The translations under genes were made by a program, and so were the position numbers. This document shows, piece after piece, positions 7,341 through 16,206 of a DNA stretch of 19,144 bases. Source of the stretch: an uncultured Eubacteriales bacterium. GTDB taxonomy: Bacteria > Bacillota > Clostridia > Christensenellales > Aristaeellaceae. The notes below the pieces were generated by a model, which worked only from the letters and a program-made list of their open reading frames with translations, ran no database searches and was not told where the DNA came from. Each line of letters begins with the position of its first letter. Position 1 is the first letter of the stretch. The stretch covers positions 1 to 19,144 of the forward strand of contig USCR01000032.1 of the NCBI GenBank assembly GCA_900553295.1, written 5' to 3'.

Positions 7341-8185
7341 CCCACCGTTCTTTCAGCGGCCTCAATGGTGTTCTCCAGCAGCATGGTAATGGTCATACGG
7401 CCAACGCCGCCGGGCACAGGCGTAATCCAGGAGGCAACTTCCTTCACCGCGTCAAAGTCCACATCCCCCACCACCTTGCCATCCACACGGTTGATGCCCA
7501 CATCGATGACAATCGCACCCGGCTTGACCATGTCCGCAGTAATGAAGCGCGGTTTGCCCACGGCCGCCACCAGGACATCCGCCCGGCGGGTATGTTCCGC
7601 CAGGTGTTGCGTGCGGGAATGGCACATGGTCACCGTGGCGTTTTGCTGCAAAAGCAGCATGGCCATGGGTTTCCCCACAATGTTGCTGCGGCCCACCACC
7701 ACGGCTTCCTTACCGGACAGATCTATACCAGTACGGCGAATCATCTCCATGGCGCCCTTGGGCGTGCACGCCACAACGCCCTTCTGGCCGGTGAACAGCT
7801 TGCCTGCATTGACCACATGGAATCCATCCACATCCTTTTCCGGCGCAATGCGGGCTAAGGCCGCCGCCTCGTCCAATCCTGCGGGCAGAGGCAGCTGCAC
7901 CAGGATGCCGTGGATGGCCGCGTCGCCGTTCAGCTGGTCAATCTGCGTTTCCAGCTCCTGCTGGGTGGTCGTTTCCGGCAGGCGGATGGTAACCGAGTGC
8001 ATGCCCACCTGCGCACAGCCCAACCCTTTGTTTTTTACATATATCTGGCTGGCGGGATCTTCCCCCACCAGGATCACCGCAAGTCCTGGCGTAACGCCGC
8101 GCGCTTTGAGATTTTCCACCCGAAGGGCCAACTTTTCCCGCAGTTCGTTGGACATGGTTTTTCCGTCCAGCAGTTGTGCAGCCAT
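7337..8185 (-). CDS. folD: Bifunctional methylenetetrahydrofolate dehydrogenase/cyclohydrolase
   Basis: FolD interconverts 5,10-methylene-THF, 5,10-methenyl-THF and 10-formyl-THF in the cytoplasm. The 282 residues show the family motifs: Y49-VKN-K53 (the catalytic YxxxK), [16 protein letters not shown], the NADP-binding [14 protein letters not shown], and [13 protein letters not shown] near the end. AAGGAGG stands about 10 nt before ATG 8185. The gene is 6 nt from the preceding Kae1-like gene and overlaps xseA by 4 nt. The nusB-folD-xseA-xseB-ispA order is a known Firmicute cluster. Confidence 0.97.
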   Translation of the reverse strand: MAAQLLDGKTMSNELREKLALRVENLKARGVTPGLAVILVGEDPASQIYVKNKGLGCAQVGMHSVTIRLPETTTQQELETQIDQLNGDAAIHGILVQLPLPAGLDEAAALARIAPEKDVDGFHVVNAGKLFTGQKGVVACTPKGAMEMIRRTGIDLSGKEAVVVGRSNIVGKPMAMLLLQQNATVTMCHSRTQHLAEHTRRADVLVAAVGKPRFITADMVKPGAIVIDVGINRVDGKVVGDVDFDAVKEVASWITPVPGGVGRMTITMLLENTIEAAERTVG

Positions 8186-8191
8186 GGCTGT

Positions 8192-9178
8192 TCATCCTCC
8201 TTGCGTTTGCTCTTGAACACTGTTTTTTGCGCACAGCAGCTTTGCACCAATTCGCGCGGCGCCCACCGCGTTATCCCCGCTGTATTCCGGCCGGCCAAAA
8301 TGCAGGCATAAGGAGCGGTCCTGCTTTGCTACCCTGGCAGTAACCAGCTCGCGGAAAAGTGCAGATGATGCCACACCCCCTGCCAGGAGCACTTGATGCA
8401 GGCCCGTTTTTCTGGCGCCCGCCAGCACCATACGCGCCACCGTGCGCGCCAGCAGGTCATAGGCTTCCCGGGCAATGTGCTCCGCCGGCATTTCACCGGC
8501 GGTGATCCAGCGCTGGAGTTGCGTCTCCGCGCCGGATAAGTGGCAATACAGCCCACCCTGCTCCATGCTCACCGGAAGCCGCGCCTGGGATGTTCCCCGG
8601 ACGGCCAGCTCCTCCAAGTGCGGCCCCGCCGGGAAAGGAAGGCCCAGAGCAACGCCCACGCGGTCCACCAATTGACCCGCATGCAGGTCCAGGCTGCCCC
8701 CCAGCAGGGTAATTCTTTCTCCGTCATAAGCCAATAGTTCCGTGGTGCCGCCGGAAAGATGCAGCGCCAGCAGCGCCCCCGGCTCAACCCCGGAATCCAC
8801 CAGCGCCGCCTCCAAGTGACCCCGCTGATGATTGGAAGCAAAGCAAGGGACACCCAGCAGCGCGGCCACGCCGCGCGCCTGGGCATCCCCCGCTTGAAAT
8901 ACCGGCATATAGGACCCCTGCTCATCCCGGGGTTGTGTCGAAGCGCACACCGCTGCAATAGTGCAGCCGCGGATGCGCTGAGCCAATTCCTCCATAAGCA
9001 CCGGTAACTGACGCACATGGATAAACACGGCCTCGCTCTGCCGCAGGCCGCGCTCCCCGCTGGGAACGGGCAGCAGGCGGCGGCAGCTGGCAACCGGCCG
9101 GCCAGCCAGGTCCACCGCCGCCACCGAAGTGGTATAGCAGCTGGTGTCAAAGCCCAGCACCACGGCTTCCCCGTTCAT
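8192..9178 (-). CDS. Kae1/TsaD-like paralog (ASKHA-fold, formerly O-sialoglycoprotein endopeptidase)
   Basis: This 328-residue protein has the Kae1/TsaD fold. It opens with LGFDTSCYTTSVA, has the metal-binding HxxxH as H117-QRG-H121, phosphate-loop-like LSGGTTELL (141-149), an AGQLVDRVGVALGLPFPAGP segment, AGGVASS (266-272) and a C-terminal metal Asp in SGDNAVGAARIG (D302). TsaD itself makes the t6A modification of tRNA together with TsaB, TsaE and TsaC. The usual GPGL/V-rich segment after the first domain is replaced here by ASTQPRDEQGSYMPVFQAGD, and the AGEAFDK-like motif reads AGQLVDR. It is therefore probably a divergent paralog, and no tsaB or tsaE is nearby. It overlaps nusB by 4 nt. 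I do not assign a reaction. Confidence 0.85.
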   Translation of the reverse strand: MNGEAVVLGFDTSCYTTSVAAVDLAGRPVASCRRLLPVPSGERGLRQSEAVFIHVRQLPVLMEELAQRIRGCTIAAVCASTQPRDEQGSYMPVFQAGDAQARGVAALLGVPCFASNHQRGHLEAALVDSGVEPGALLALHLSGGTTELLAYDGERITLLGGSLDLHAGQLVDRVGVALGLPFPAGPHLEELAVRGTSQARLPVSMEQGGLYCHLSGAETQLQRWITAGEMPAEHIAREAYDLLARTVARMVLAGARKTGLHQVLLAGGVASSALFRELVTARVAKQDRSLCLHFGRPEYSGDNAVGAARIGAKLLCAKNSVQEQTQGG

Positions 9179-9627
9179 TCTGCCGCCTCTTTATTCCGCA
9201 GGATTGTACCCAGCACGCCGTTGATAAACCGGCCACTGGTGGGCTCGGAGTACCGGTTGGCCAATTCCACCGCTTCATTGATGGCAACGCTTCCCGGTAC
9301 ATCGTCTTCATATAATATCTCGTACGCAGCCAAGCGCAGAATCGTCAAATCCACCATGGGCATCCGGTCCAGCGTCCAGTCCACGCTGGCAGCCGAAATT
9401 TTTTCATCCAGCTCCTGTAAGTGCGCCATCACGCCGTCCAGCACTCGGGCGATATATGCCCGATCCCCTTCGCCTGGCTCGGAAGGGCGGACCTCATCCA
9501 CCCCGGGAACACCGTCCCGGCGAAGCTGGTCATAAACCATTTGCAGGGTTTCCTCTCCACCTTCGCCTCCGGCAAGGTGTTCATAAATCATTTGCATAAC
9601 CGCCGCCCGTGCAGTAACTCGCGCCAT
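9175..9627 (-). CDS. nusB: Transcription antitermination factor NusB
   Basis: This 150-residue all-helical RNA-binding protein fits NusB. RAAVMQMIYEHLAGG forms the first helices; WTLDRMPMVDLTILRLAAYEI and VAINEAVELANRYSEPTSGRFINGVLG form the conserved core that binds boxA RNA and S10 (NusE). NusB supports rRNA operon antitermination. The N-terminal helix is followed by a somewhat longer loop (GGEGGEETLQM and GVPGVDEVRPSEPGE). The Shine-Dalgarno (AAAGGAA) is about 13 nt from ATG 9627, so spacing is loose. It starts 25 nt after the DUF2273 gene and overlaps the next gene through ATGA. Confidence 0.93.
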   Translation of the reverse strand: MARVTARAAVMQMIYEHLAGGEGGEETLQMVYDQLRRDGVPGVDEVRPSEPGEGDRAYIARVLDGVMAHLQELDEKISAASVDWTLDRMPMVDLTILRLAAYEILYEDDVPGSVAINEAVELANRYSEPTSGRFINGVLGTILRNKEAAE

Positions 9628-9652
9628 GGTTTACACATCCGTTCCTTTGTTT

Positions 9653-9886
9653 TTATGCCTTGGGTGGAAACAATTTGTTGATTACGCGCTTGCAAAAGGC
9701 GCTCTTGTCCTTCACCGCGCCCAGGAAAACACCCAGCGCGCACATCAGCGCCACCAGCACGGTTTCCCAGAAGCCAATGGTCAGCAACAGCACTGCCACC
9801 ACAATGCCGATCACGCCGCAAAATGCGCCGCAGGCAGGTGTCCCCCATGTAGTCATTTCCCGCAGCAGATCATTGAGCGACTTCAT
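9653..9886 (-). CDS. DUF2273 small membrane protein
   Basis: This 77-residue protein has a short amphipathic N-terminus (MKSLNDLLREMTTWG), two closely spaced hydrophobic helices (about 18-38 and 41-58), and a basic C-terminal tail (KDKSAFCKRVINKLFPPKA). Size, topology and position directly after amaP match DUF2273 proteins that accompany Asp23 and AmaP. It has no known enzymatic role and is thought to belong to the membrane side of that module. ATG 9886 follows AGAGGAGG at ideal spacing. It overlaps the end of amaP by 17 nt. Confidence 0.85.
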   Translation of the reverse strand: MKSLNDLLREMTTWGTPACGAFCGVIGIVVAVLLLTIGFWETVLVALMCALGVFLGAVKDKSAFCKRVINKLFPPKA

Positions 9887-10856
9887 GCTGTTCCTCCTCT
9901 TTCTCTTCGGGAAGTTGGGTGGGGAAGCCGTTTTCCAGCGGCTGCACAGGCGTGGGGGTAGCCTCAGGTTCCTCCGAAGCCTCGTCCGCATGCGGGTCGT
10001 CGGTTGCCTCCACTTCTTGTGTATCCGGGACGGCAGGGTTCTCCTGCGTAGGCTCTGCGGAAATTTCCGTTTCCGCTTCCGGCGCCTGGGCAGAGGGTTT
10101 CTCGGACTCCGCCGTTGTTTCCGCGTCCGTTGCCTTGGGCGGAACAGGCACATTCATGGGCTGCTCCTCCCGGCCAAAGATGCGCTGATGCAGTGGCCGC
10201 TTTGCCGCCGGATTCGCCTCCGGAGGCACCAGCGTTACCGGGCTGTTCACGGAAGCAGGCTCCTGGGTTGTGGTGGCCAGCTTTTCAGTTACAGGCGTAG
10301 CCAGCAGATCCGGCACAGCAAAGGGAGAGGCCTTCAGGTTTGCCGAGGCAGTCTCCACCTGCACCTTGACTTCCCGCACATCTACGCCGGAGCAAGCCGT
10401 GACATATTGCTTGATCTGCTTTTGCAATGCGCTAACCACCAGCGGAATCGACACGCCGCTGGCCAGGCCGATACGCAGCTTGATTACCAGTCCATCCCGG
10501 CTGTTTTCCAGGCCGGTGGACATCACATGCAATTCCTCATGCTTATCGATGCACTTCTGTACCAGATTTTCGATGGCCTTGATGGAGATGCTCAGCTCCC
10601 CACCTTCCGTGCGCTGCACCACAAAGCCGCGCTTTCCCTTATAGCGGCGGAACATCATGCACACGCAGTACACGCCCAGCAGCACCAGAACAGCTGCCGC
10701 CACAATCACCACGGTAAGGCTTTCGAAAAGCATATCGGCAAGGGTATCAAACACCGGCACGTCAAAGAAGCGCTCGGCGATCACCCCTGCGCCCGTGAAA
10801 AGCAATACAATGCCCGCAAAAAAAACCAGAATCCGATCCAGAACACGTATCTTCAT
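9870..10856 (-). CDS. amaP: AmaP-like Asp23 membrane anchor with long acidic tail
   Basis: AmaP anchors Asp23 to the membrane in Staphylococcus. Two transmembrane helices (about 9-29 and 46-69) are followed by a small Asp23-like alpha/beta domain (80-172: RTEGGELSISIKAIENLVQK, then LRIGLASGVSIPLVVSALQ and SGVDVREVKVQVE). The family usually ends near residue 180-200, but this protein runs to 328. The extra part (about 173-328) is low-complexity and rich in Glu, Pro, Thr and Ala, so it is probably disordered. AGGGAGG lies 8 nt before ATG 10856. It lies 29 nt after asp23 and overlaps the DUF2273 gene by 17 nt. The tail is open frame throughout, with no sign of a frameshift. Its function is unknown. 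Confidence 0.85.
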   Translation of the reverse strand: MKIRVLDRILVFFAGIVLLFTGAGVIAERFFDVPVFDTLADMLFESLTVVIVAAAVLVLLGVYCVCMMFRRYKGKRGFVVQRTEGGELSISIKAIENLVQKCIDKHEELHVMSTGLENSRDGLVIKLRIGLASGVSIPLVVSALQKQIKQYVTACSGVDVREVKVQVETASANLKASPFAVPDLLATPVTEKLATTTQEPASVNSPVTLVPPEANPAAKRPLHQRIFGREEQPMNVPVPPKATDAETTAESEKPSAQAPEAETEISAEPTQENPAVPDTQEVEATDDPHADEASEEPEATPTPVQPLENGFPTQLPEEKEEEQHEVAQ

Positions 10857-10885
10857 GGCTGCCCTCCCTGGTCCCAGGCATGCGT

Positions 10886-11392
10886 TTACTCCTGGGGTTT
10901 CTCCGTGGATTGCTTCGTCTCAGGCGTCGCAGGGGGATCAGGCATGAGTACCGGTTTGGCTGCCTTTTCGCCCGCCTCCAGCTTCACCTGTTTCCCCGCT
11001 TCCAGGGCGTTGTTCTCTTTTTCAAAGCTCACGCCTTGCACATGCACGTCCACGCGCACCACATGCAGACCCGTCATGGTTTCAATGGCTTTGCGGACAT
11101 TCTCCTGGGCGTCCTGAGCGGCCTTTTGGATGGGCGTGCCGTATTCCACAACGATATACAGGTCAACGCTGGCCTCTTCCGTGCCGATCTCCACCTTCAC
11201 GCCCTTGGTGATGTTCTTGTTGCGGCCCAGAATATCAATGCCGCTCACCGAACACATACCGGCAATGCCTTCCACCTCGCCTGCGGCGACACCAGCAATA
11301 ATGGCGACCACCTCATTGGCGTAGGTAATGGTGTTTCCCTGTTCCATATCATTCTCCACCGCCTGGGGCAGATTGTCCTTCTTACTTGCCAT
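10886..11392 (-). CDS. Asp23/Gls24 family envelope stress response protein
   Basis: This 168-residue protein has the Asp23 domain at about 20-125: ITYANEVVAIIAGVAAGEVEGIAG, then VKVEIGTEEASVDLYIVVEYG, IQKAAQDAQENVRKAIETMTG and VRVDVHVQGV. Members are abundant, soluble proteins recruited to the membrane by AmaP, and are linked to alkaline shock and cell-wall homeostasis. A polar, Pro/Glu/Lys-rich tail fills residues 126-168. AAGGAGGTG precedes ATG 11392. It is the first gene after a strong sigma-A promoter and heads the long operon that continues into nusB, as the Asp23 paralog yqhY does in Bacillus. Confidence 0.93.
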   Translation of the reverse strand: MASKKDNLPQAVENDMEQGNTITYANEVVAIIAGVAAGEVEGIAGMCSVSGIDILGRNKNITKGVKVEIGTEEASVDLYIVVEYGTPIQKAAQDAQENVRKAIETMTGLHVVRVDVHVQGVSFEKENNALEAGKQVKLEAGEKAAKPVLMPDPPATPETKQSTEKPQE

Positions 11393-11421
11393 TTTTGCAC
11401 ACCTCCTTGGGTTTCTGACTT

Positions 11422-11450
11422 AGTATAACAGATTTTGGAGCGCTTGACAA
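11422..11450 (-). promoter_or_regulatory. Sigma-A promoter of the asp23-nusB-thiI operon
   Basis: The minus strand reads TTGTCA, a 17-nt spacer, then TATACT, about 30 nt upstream of the asp23 start codon. I find no other good promoter before thiI, so this one may drive thirteen genes. The -35 box overlaps an inverted repeat, TTGACA-N11-TGTCAA (11444-11466). Confidence 0.8.
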
Positions 11451-11466
11451 CAATGCAGCCTGTCAA
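11444..11466. repeat. Inverted repeat overlapping the asp23 promoter -35
   Basis: TTGACA and TGTCAA stand as exact 6-bp inverted arms separated by 11 nt. One arm covers the -35 box of the asp23 promoter and the other abuts the U-tract of the aspS terminator. It could be an operator or chance; part of the symmetry comes from the -35 box itself. Confidence 0.35.
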
Positions 11467-11499
11467 AAAAGGTTTTCCCTGGGACGATGCCCAGGGAAA
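11465..11499 (-). terminator. Intrinsic terminator of the hisS-aspS operon
   Basis: On the minus strand TTTCCCTGGG, a 6-nt loop (CATCGT) and CCCAGGGAAA form a perfect 10-bp stem followed by ACC and six T residues. It starts 3 nt after the aspS stop codon and separates this operon from the asp23 promoter. Confidence 0.85.
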
Positions 11500-11502
11500 G
11501 TC

Positions 11503-13287
11503 TTATTCCTGAGCCGCTTTTTCCTCCACCAACGCGATATGCAGTTCATCCAGCTGCTTTTGCTCAACCCGTCCGGGAGCGCCCATCATCAGATCCTGCG
11601 CGTTTTTGTTCATGGGGAAAGGAATAACTTCGCGAATGCTTTCCTCATTGGCCAGGAGCATCACCATGCGGTCCACGCCGGGGGCGATGCCCGCGTGGGG
11701 CGGCGCGCCGTAGCAGAAGGCGTTGTACATGGCGGGGAACTTGGCCTTCACGTCCTCTTCTCCCAGGCCCACCAGCTCAAAGGCCTTCACCATGATCTCC
11801 GGGTCGTGGTTCCGCACCGCGCCGGAGGACAGCTCCACGCCATTGCATACCAGGTCATACTGGTAGGCGGTAATGGTCAGGGGATCGATTTCCCCAGCGG
11901 CGGCCTTGTTCAGGATTTCCAGTCCGCCATTGGGCATGGAGAAGGGGTTGTGGCAGAATTCCAGCTCTCCGCTTTCCTCGCCGATTTCGTACATGGGGAA
12001 GTCCACAATCCAGCAGAATTCGTAGCGCTCCCGGTCCATATGCTGGGGGCACAGCTCGCCCAGCAAGCGGCGGAGCACGCCGGCGGTTTTCTGCGCGGCC
12101 AGGTTTTTCCCGCAGCTCAAGGCTACAAAGGTATTGGGTTCCAGCTTCATCCGGTCGATCACCGCCTGCTTCTTCTCCTGGAGGAACTTGGCAATACCGC
12201 CAGAGATTTCCCCCTTCTCATCCAGCTTGAACCAATACGCTTTATTGCCGGAAATCACTTCCGCGTCGGCGCAGAGCTTGTCAATCTGCTTGCGCGTTGC
12301 GGTAAAGCCGCTCACCGCCACCGCCTTGATCCGCTGGCCGGCAAAGAGGCCAAAGCCGCAGTCCTCCAGCAGCTCCGTGACATCCTGGCAGGTAAGGTCA
12401 ATGCGCAGGTCGGGCTTGTCCGAGCCATAGCGCTCCATGGCCTCCAGGTATGGAATCCGCTGGAAGGGCGCGGTGGAGGCCACGGAATACGTGCCATACT
12501 TGGCAAAGATGGGCGGCAGAACATCCTCCAGCACCGCAAAAACATCTTCCTGGGAAGCAAAGGCCATTTCCATATCCAGCTGATAGAATTCGCCGGGGCT
12601 GCGGTCCCCACGGGCATCCTCGTCCCGGAAGCAGGGAGCAATCTGGAAATAGCGGTCAAAGCCGGAAGTCATCAGCAGCTGCTTGAACTGCTGAGGTGCC
12701 TGGGGCAGCGCGTAGAACATGCCGGGATGCTTCCGGGCAGGCACCAGGTAATCGCGGGCACCCTCGGGAGAAGAGGCCGTCAAAATGGGCGTGGTAATCT
12801 CCAGGAAATCATGATCGGCCATGGCGCTGCGCAACGCGGAAACCACCTTGCTGCGCAGGACGATGTTTTTCTTCACCTCAGGATTGCGCAGATCCAGATA
12901 GCGGTACTTCAGCCGCAGGGACTCATCGGCTTCCCGGCTGTAGTTAATCTGGAAAGGCAGCGCGTTATACCGGCAGCGGCCCAGTACTTCAATGGCATCC
13001 GGTACCACTTCCACCTCGCCGGTGGGCATATTGGGGTTTTTGCTGGAGCGCTCCCGCACCGTTCCGTGAACGCACAGCACGCTCTCCTTATTCAGCCCGG
13101 CCACCTTCTGCAGCATTGCTTCGGATTCCAGCACCACCTGCGTGGTGCCATAGAAGTCCCGCAGCACCAGAAAAGCCAGGCTGCCGCTAACCTCCCGCAG
13201 GTTTTCCATCCAACCGCAGAGCTGCACGCACTCTCCCGTGTTGCTTCCACGCAGTTCTCCGCAGGTATGGGTCCGATTCTGTGTCAT
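11503..13287 (-). CDS. aspS: Aspartyl-tRNA synthetase (bacterial type)
   Basis: This class II synthetase of 594 residues charges tRNA-Asp. Residues 1-105 are the OB-fold anticodon-binding domain (CVQLCGWMENLREVSGSL). Motif 2 lies around 219-236 (CFRDEDARGDRSPGEFYQLD), the bacterial GAD insertion spans about 280-430, and motif 3 is GIAPGVDRMVMLL near the end. Length is normal for bacterial AspRS. Motif 2 reads SPGEFYQLD instead of the commoner QPEFTQID. Whether the enzyme also charges tRNA-Asn cannot be decided here; gatCAB is not in the window. GAGGAG precedes ATG 13287. It is the third gene after the T-box leader at 15094-15348 and is followed at once by a terminator. Confidence 0.97.
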   Translation of the reverse strand: MTQNRTHTCGELRGSNTGECVQLCGWMENLREVSGSLAFLVLRDFYGTTQVVLESEAMLQKVAGLNKESVLCVHGTVRERSSKNPNMPTGEVEVVPDAIEVLGRCRYNALPFQINYSREADESLRLKYRYLDLRNPEVKKNIVLRSKVVSALRSAMADHDFLEITTPILTASSPEGARDYLVPARKHPGMFYALPQAPQQFKQLLMTSGFDRYFQIAPCFRDEDARGDRSPGEFYQLDMEMAFASQEDVFAVLEDVLPPIFAKYGTYSVASTAPFQRIPYLEAMERYGSDKPDLRIDLTCQDVTELLEDCGFGLFAGQRIKAVAVSGFTATRKQIDKLCADAEVISGNKAYWFKLDEKGEISGGIAKFLQEKKQAVIDRMKLEPNTFVALSCGKNLAAQKTAGVLRRLLGELCPQHMDRERYEFCWIVDFPMYEIGEESGELEFCHNPFSMPNGGLEILNKAAAGEIDPLTITAYQYDLVCNGVELSSGAVRNHDPEIMVKAFELVGLGEEDVKAKFPAMYNAFCYGAPPHAGIAPGVDRMVMLLANEESIREVIPFPMNKNAQDLMMGAPGRVEQKQLDELHIALVEEKAAQE

Positions 13288-13306
13288 GTGTCTCGCTCCT
13301 CATACA

Positions 13307-13807
13307 TCATAGCTTGATTCTGGTATAGTATTTTTCTCCGTCCTGGTGGTGTATGTATGCCCCGTTTTTTAGCTGCGCCCGCAGGGAAGCCAGGTTTTCC
13401 TTGCCAACGGAAAGATAAAGTTCGTTCTCCGGCACCATTTCCCGGGCTTTCTGAATGGCCAGGGCCAGTCCGCGGGTGGCATAGCCCCTGCCACGGCAGG
13501 TGCGCCGTACACCGTATCCCATATGGCCCGAACCCTTTCGGAGCGCATCGTTCAGAAAATGCCGCACCTTGAAAAGCGCCACGGGCGTATCTCCCTCCCA
13601 GAGAAAGAAATACGTCTCCGGCACGCGGCCGGGTAGGAGATCCCGCCCCTGTGCACAGCGTAGCCGGCGTGGTATTTCTTCTTCCACAAAGCATTCAAAG
13701 GGGATGCCGTAAGCTTCGTTTGTAAATCCGTTTTCGCCAGGCAGATCCTGCAGGCAGGCATATTCCGCCGCCGCGTCCTCCGGGTTCATGGCTTTCAAGT
13801 ACAGCAT
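13307..13807 (-). CDS. GNAT-family N-acetyltransferase
   Basis: This 166-residue single-domain protein has the GNAT fold. The acetyl-CoA loop is seen in RRTCRGRGYATRGLALAIQKA (the RxxGxG/A pattern), preceded by the beta-4 strand GHMGYGVR and followed by the NELYLSVGKENLASLRAQLKNGA segment with the typical N..S......GA motif. Family members acetylate small molecules or protein N-termini; the substrate is unknown. ATG 13807 is chosen because AAAGGA lies just upstream; an earlier ATG at 13834 overlaps hisS. It is 17 nt after hisS and 19 nt before aspS, so the T-box probably controls it too. Its role in a synthetase operon is unexplained. Confidence 0.88.
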   Translation of the reverse strand: MLYLKAMNPEDAAAEYACLQDLPGENGFTNEAYGIPFECFVEEEIPRRLRCAQGRDLLPGRVPETYFFLWEGDTPVALFKVRHFLNDALRKGSGHMGYGVRRTCRGRGYATRGLALAIQKAREMVPENELYLSVGKENLASLRAQLKNGAYIHHQDGEKYYTRIKL

Positions 13808-13824
13808 AGGGGGTCCTTTCCCAC

Positions 13825-15093
13825 TTACCGGCACAGCATTTCATGGATGGCTTCTGCCACCTCGGCCATGGGAGCAATCCGCTCCTGACGGGTATTCATA
13901 TCCCGCAGCTTCACCACGCCCTGAGCCAGCTCCTCTTCGCCCAGGGTAGCGGTGAGGGGCGCGCCGGTTTTATTGGCAAACTTGAACTGCGCCTTCAGGC
14001 TACGGCCACAGTGATCCATGTCCGCCTTAATGCCCGCCGCGCGCAGCTCCTCCACCAGGCGGAAAGCCGCCAGCTTGGCCTGGCCCATATAGGTCACGAA
14101 CACATCCAGCGTGTCGGGGCAGGGCAGCTGCACCCCTTCGCTGTCCAGCAGCATCAGCAAGCGCTCTATGCCCATGCCGAAGCCCGCCGCAGGAATGGAC
14201 GGCCCGCCCAGCTCCTCCACCAGATTGTCATAGCGGCCGCCGCCGCAAACCGTAAGGTTGTCCTCGGGTGTCTGAGTAATCAGCTCGAACACCGTCTTGG
14301 TATAATAATCCAGGCCACGGACAATGCGGCTATCCACCACATAGGGAATACCGGCCGCTTGCAGGCATTCCTGGAGCTGCGCAAAGTGATCTGCGCAATC
14401 GTCGCAGAGGAGATCCAGGATGGAAGGCGCGTTCTGTACCAGCTCCTGGCAGTGCTTTTCCTTGCAATCCAGCACACGCAGGGGATTGCGTTCAAAGCGC
14501 GTGCGGCAGGTCGGGCACAGCTCGTCGATGCGGTCCGCCAAGAATTCCTTGAGGCGAGCGTGATACTTGGGCCGGCAGTTGGGACAGCCAATGGAGTTGA
14601 TCTTCACCGCCAGATTCTTCACGCCCAGGCTGCTCACCAGCCGGTAGGCCAGCAAAATCAGTTCCGCGTCGGTGGTGGCGTCCTGCGCCCCGAAGCATTC
14701 CAGGCCAAACTGATGATGTTCCCGCAGGCGTCCGCTCTGGGGGGCCTCATAACGGAAAATAGGCGAATTCACATAATACATCTTGCAGGGCAGGGCTTCG
14801 GCATACAGGTTGCTTTCCAGGAAAGCGCGAACAGCCCCGGCCGTACCCTCCGGCTTCAGGGTCAGGGAGCGGTCGCCCTTATCCTTGAAGGTATACATTT
14901 CCTTTTGTACAATATCAGTGGTGTCGCCCACGCCCCGGGCAAACAGCTCCGTATGCTCGAATACCGGTGTGCGCACCTCGCGATAACCCGCCAGCGCCGC
15001 AGCCTTACGCATCTTTGCCTCTACCACCTGCCAGCGGTAGCTATCCTGTGGAAGCACATCCTTGGTGCCCCGGGGTGCCTGTATGAACATCAT
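13825..15093 (-). CDS. hisS: Histidyl-tRNA synthetase
   Basis: This class II synthetase of 422 residues opens with IQAPRGTKDVLP. Motif 2 is at about 113-135 (FRYEAPQSGRLREHHQFG), the HisRS-specific RGLDYYTKTVFE at 259-270, and GFGMGIERLLMLL is motif 3. The insertion domain (168-235) carries four cysteine pairs: C170/C173, C193/C196, C210/C215 and C230/C233. The C-terminal anticodon-binding domain runs from about 325. Two ATGs stand side by side; 15093 is preferred because GGAGG lies 6 nt before it. An in-frame upstream ATG at 15180 lies inside the T-box and is rejected. It is the first gene of hisS-GNAT-aspS, preceded by a T-box leader. Confidence 0.97.
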   Translation of the reverse strand: MMFIQAPRGTKDVLPQDSYRWQVVEAKMRKAAALAGYREVRTPVFEHTELFARGVGDTTDIVQKEMYTFKDKGDRSLTLKPEGTAGAVRAFLESNLYAEALPCKMYYVNSPIFRYEAPQSGRLREHHQFGLECFGAQDATTDAELILLAYRLVSSLGVKNLAVKINSIGCPNCRPKYHARLKEFLADRIDELCPTCRTRFERNPLRVLDCKEKHCQELVQNAPSILDLLCDDCADHFAQLQECLQAAGIPYVVDSRIVRGLDYYTKTVFELITQTPEDNLTVCGGGRYDNLVEELGGPSIPAAGFGMGIERLLMLLDSEGVQLPCPDTLDVFVTYMGQAKLAAFRLVEELRAAGIKADMDHCGRSLKAQFKFANKTGAPLTATLGEEELAQGVVKLRDMNTRQERIAPMAEVAEAIHEMLCR

Positions 15094-16196
<1,103 letters not shown>

Positions 16197-16206
16197 AAGG
16201 TGATTA

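Noticed and set aside
8192..9178. Canonical TsaD (t6A synthesis) as a firm call
   Set aside because: Key segments differ from TsaD and no partner gene is in the window; only family membership is claimed.
11539..13317. Long open frame on the plus strand antisense to aspS (about 590 codons)
   Set aside because: It mirrors aspS exactly, has no ribosome site or recognisable domain, and arises from the GC-rich codon use of the real gene. The same holds for long antisense frames over thiI, the desulfurase, hisS, xseA, amaP and uraA.
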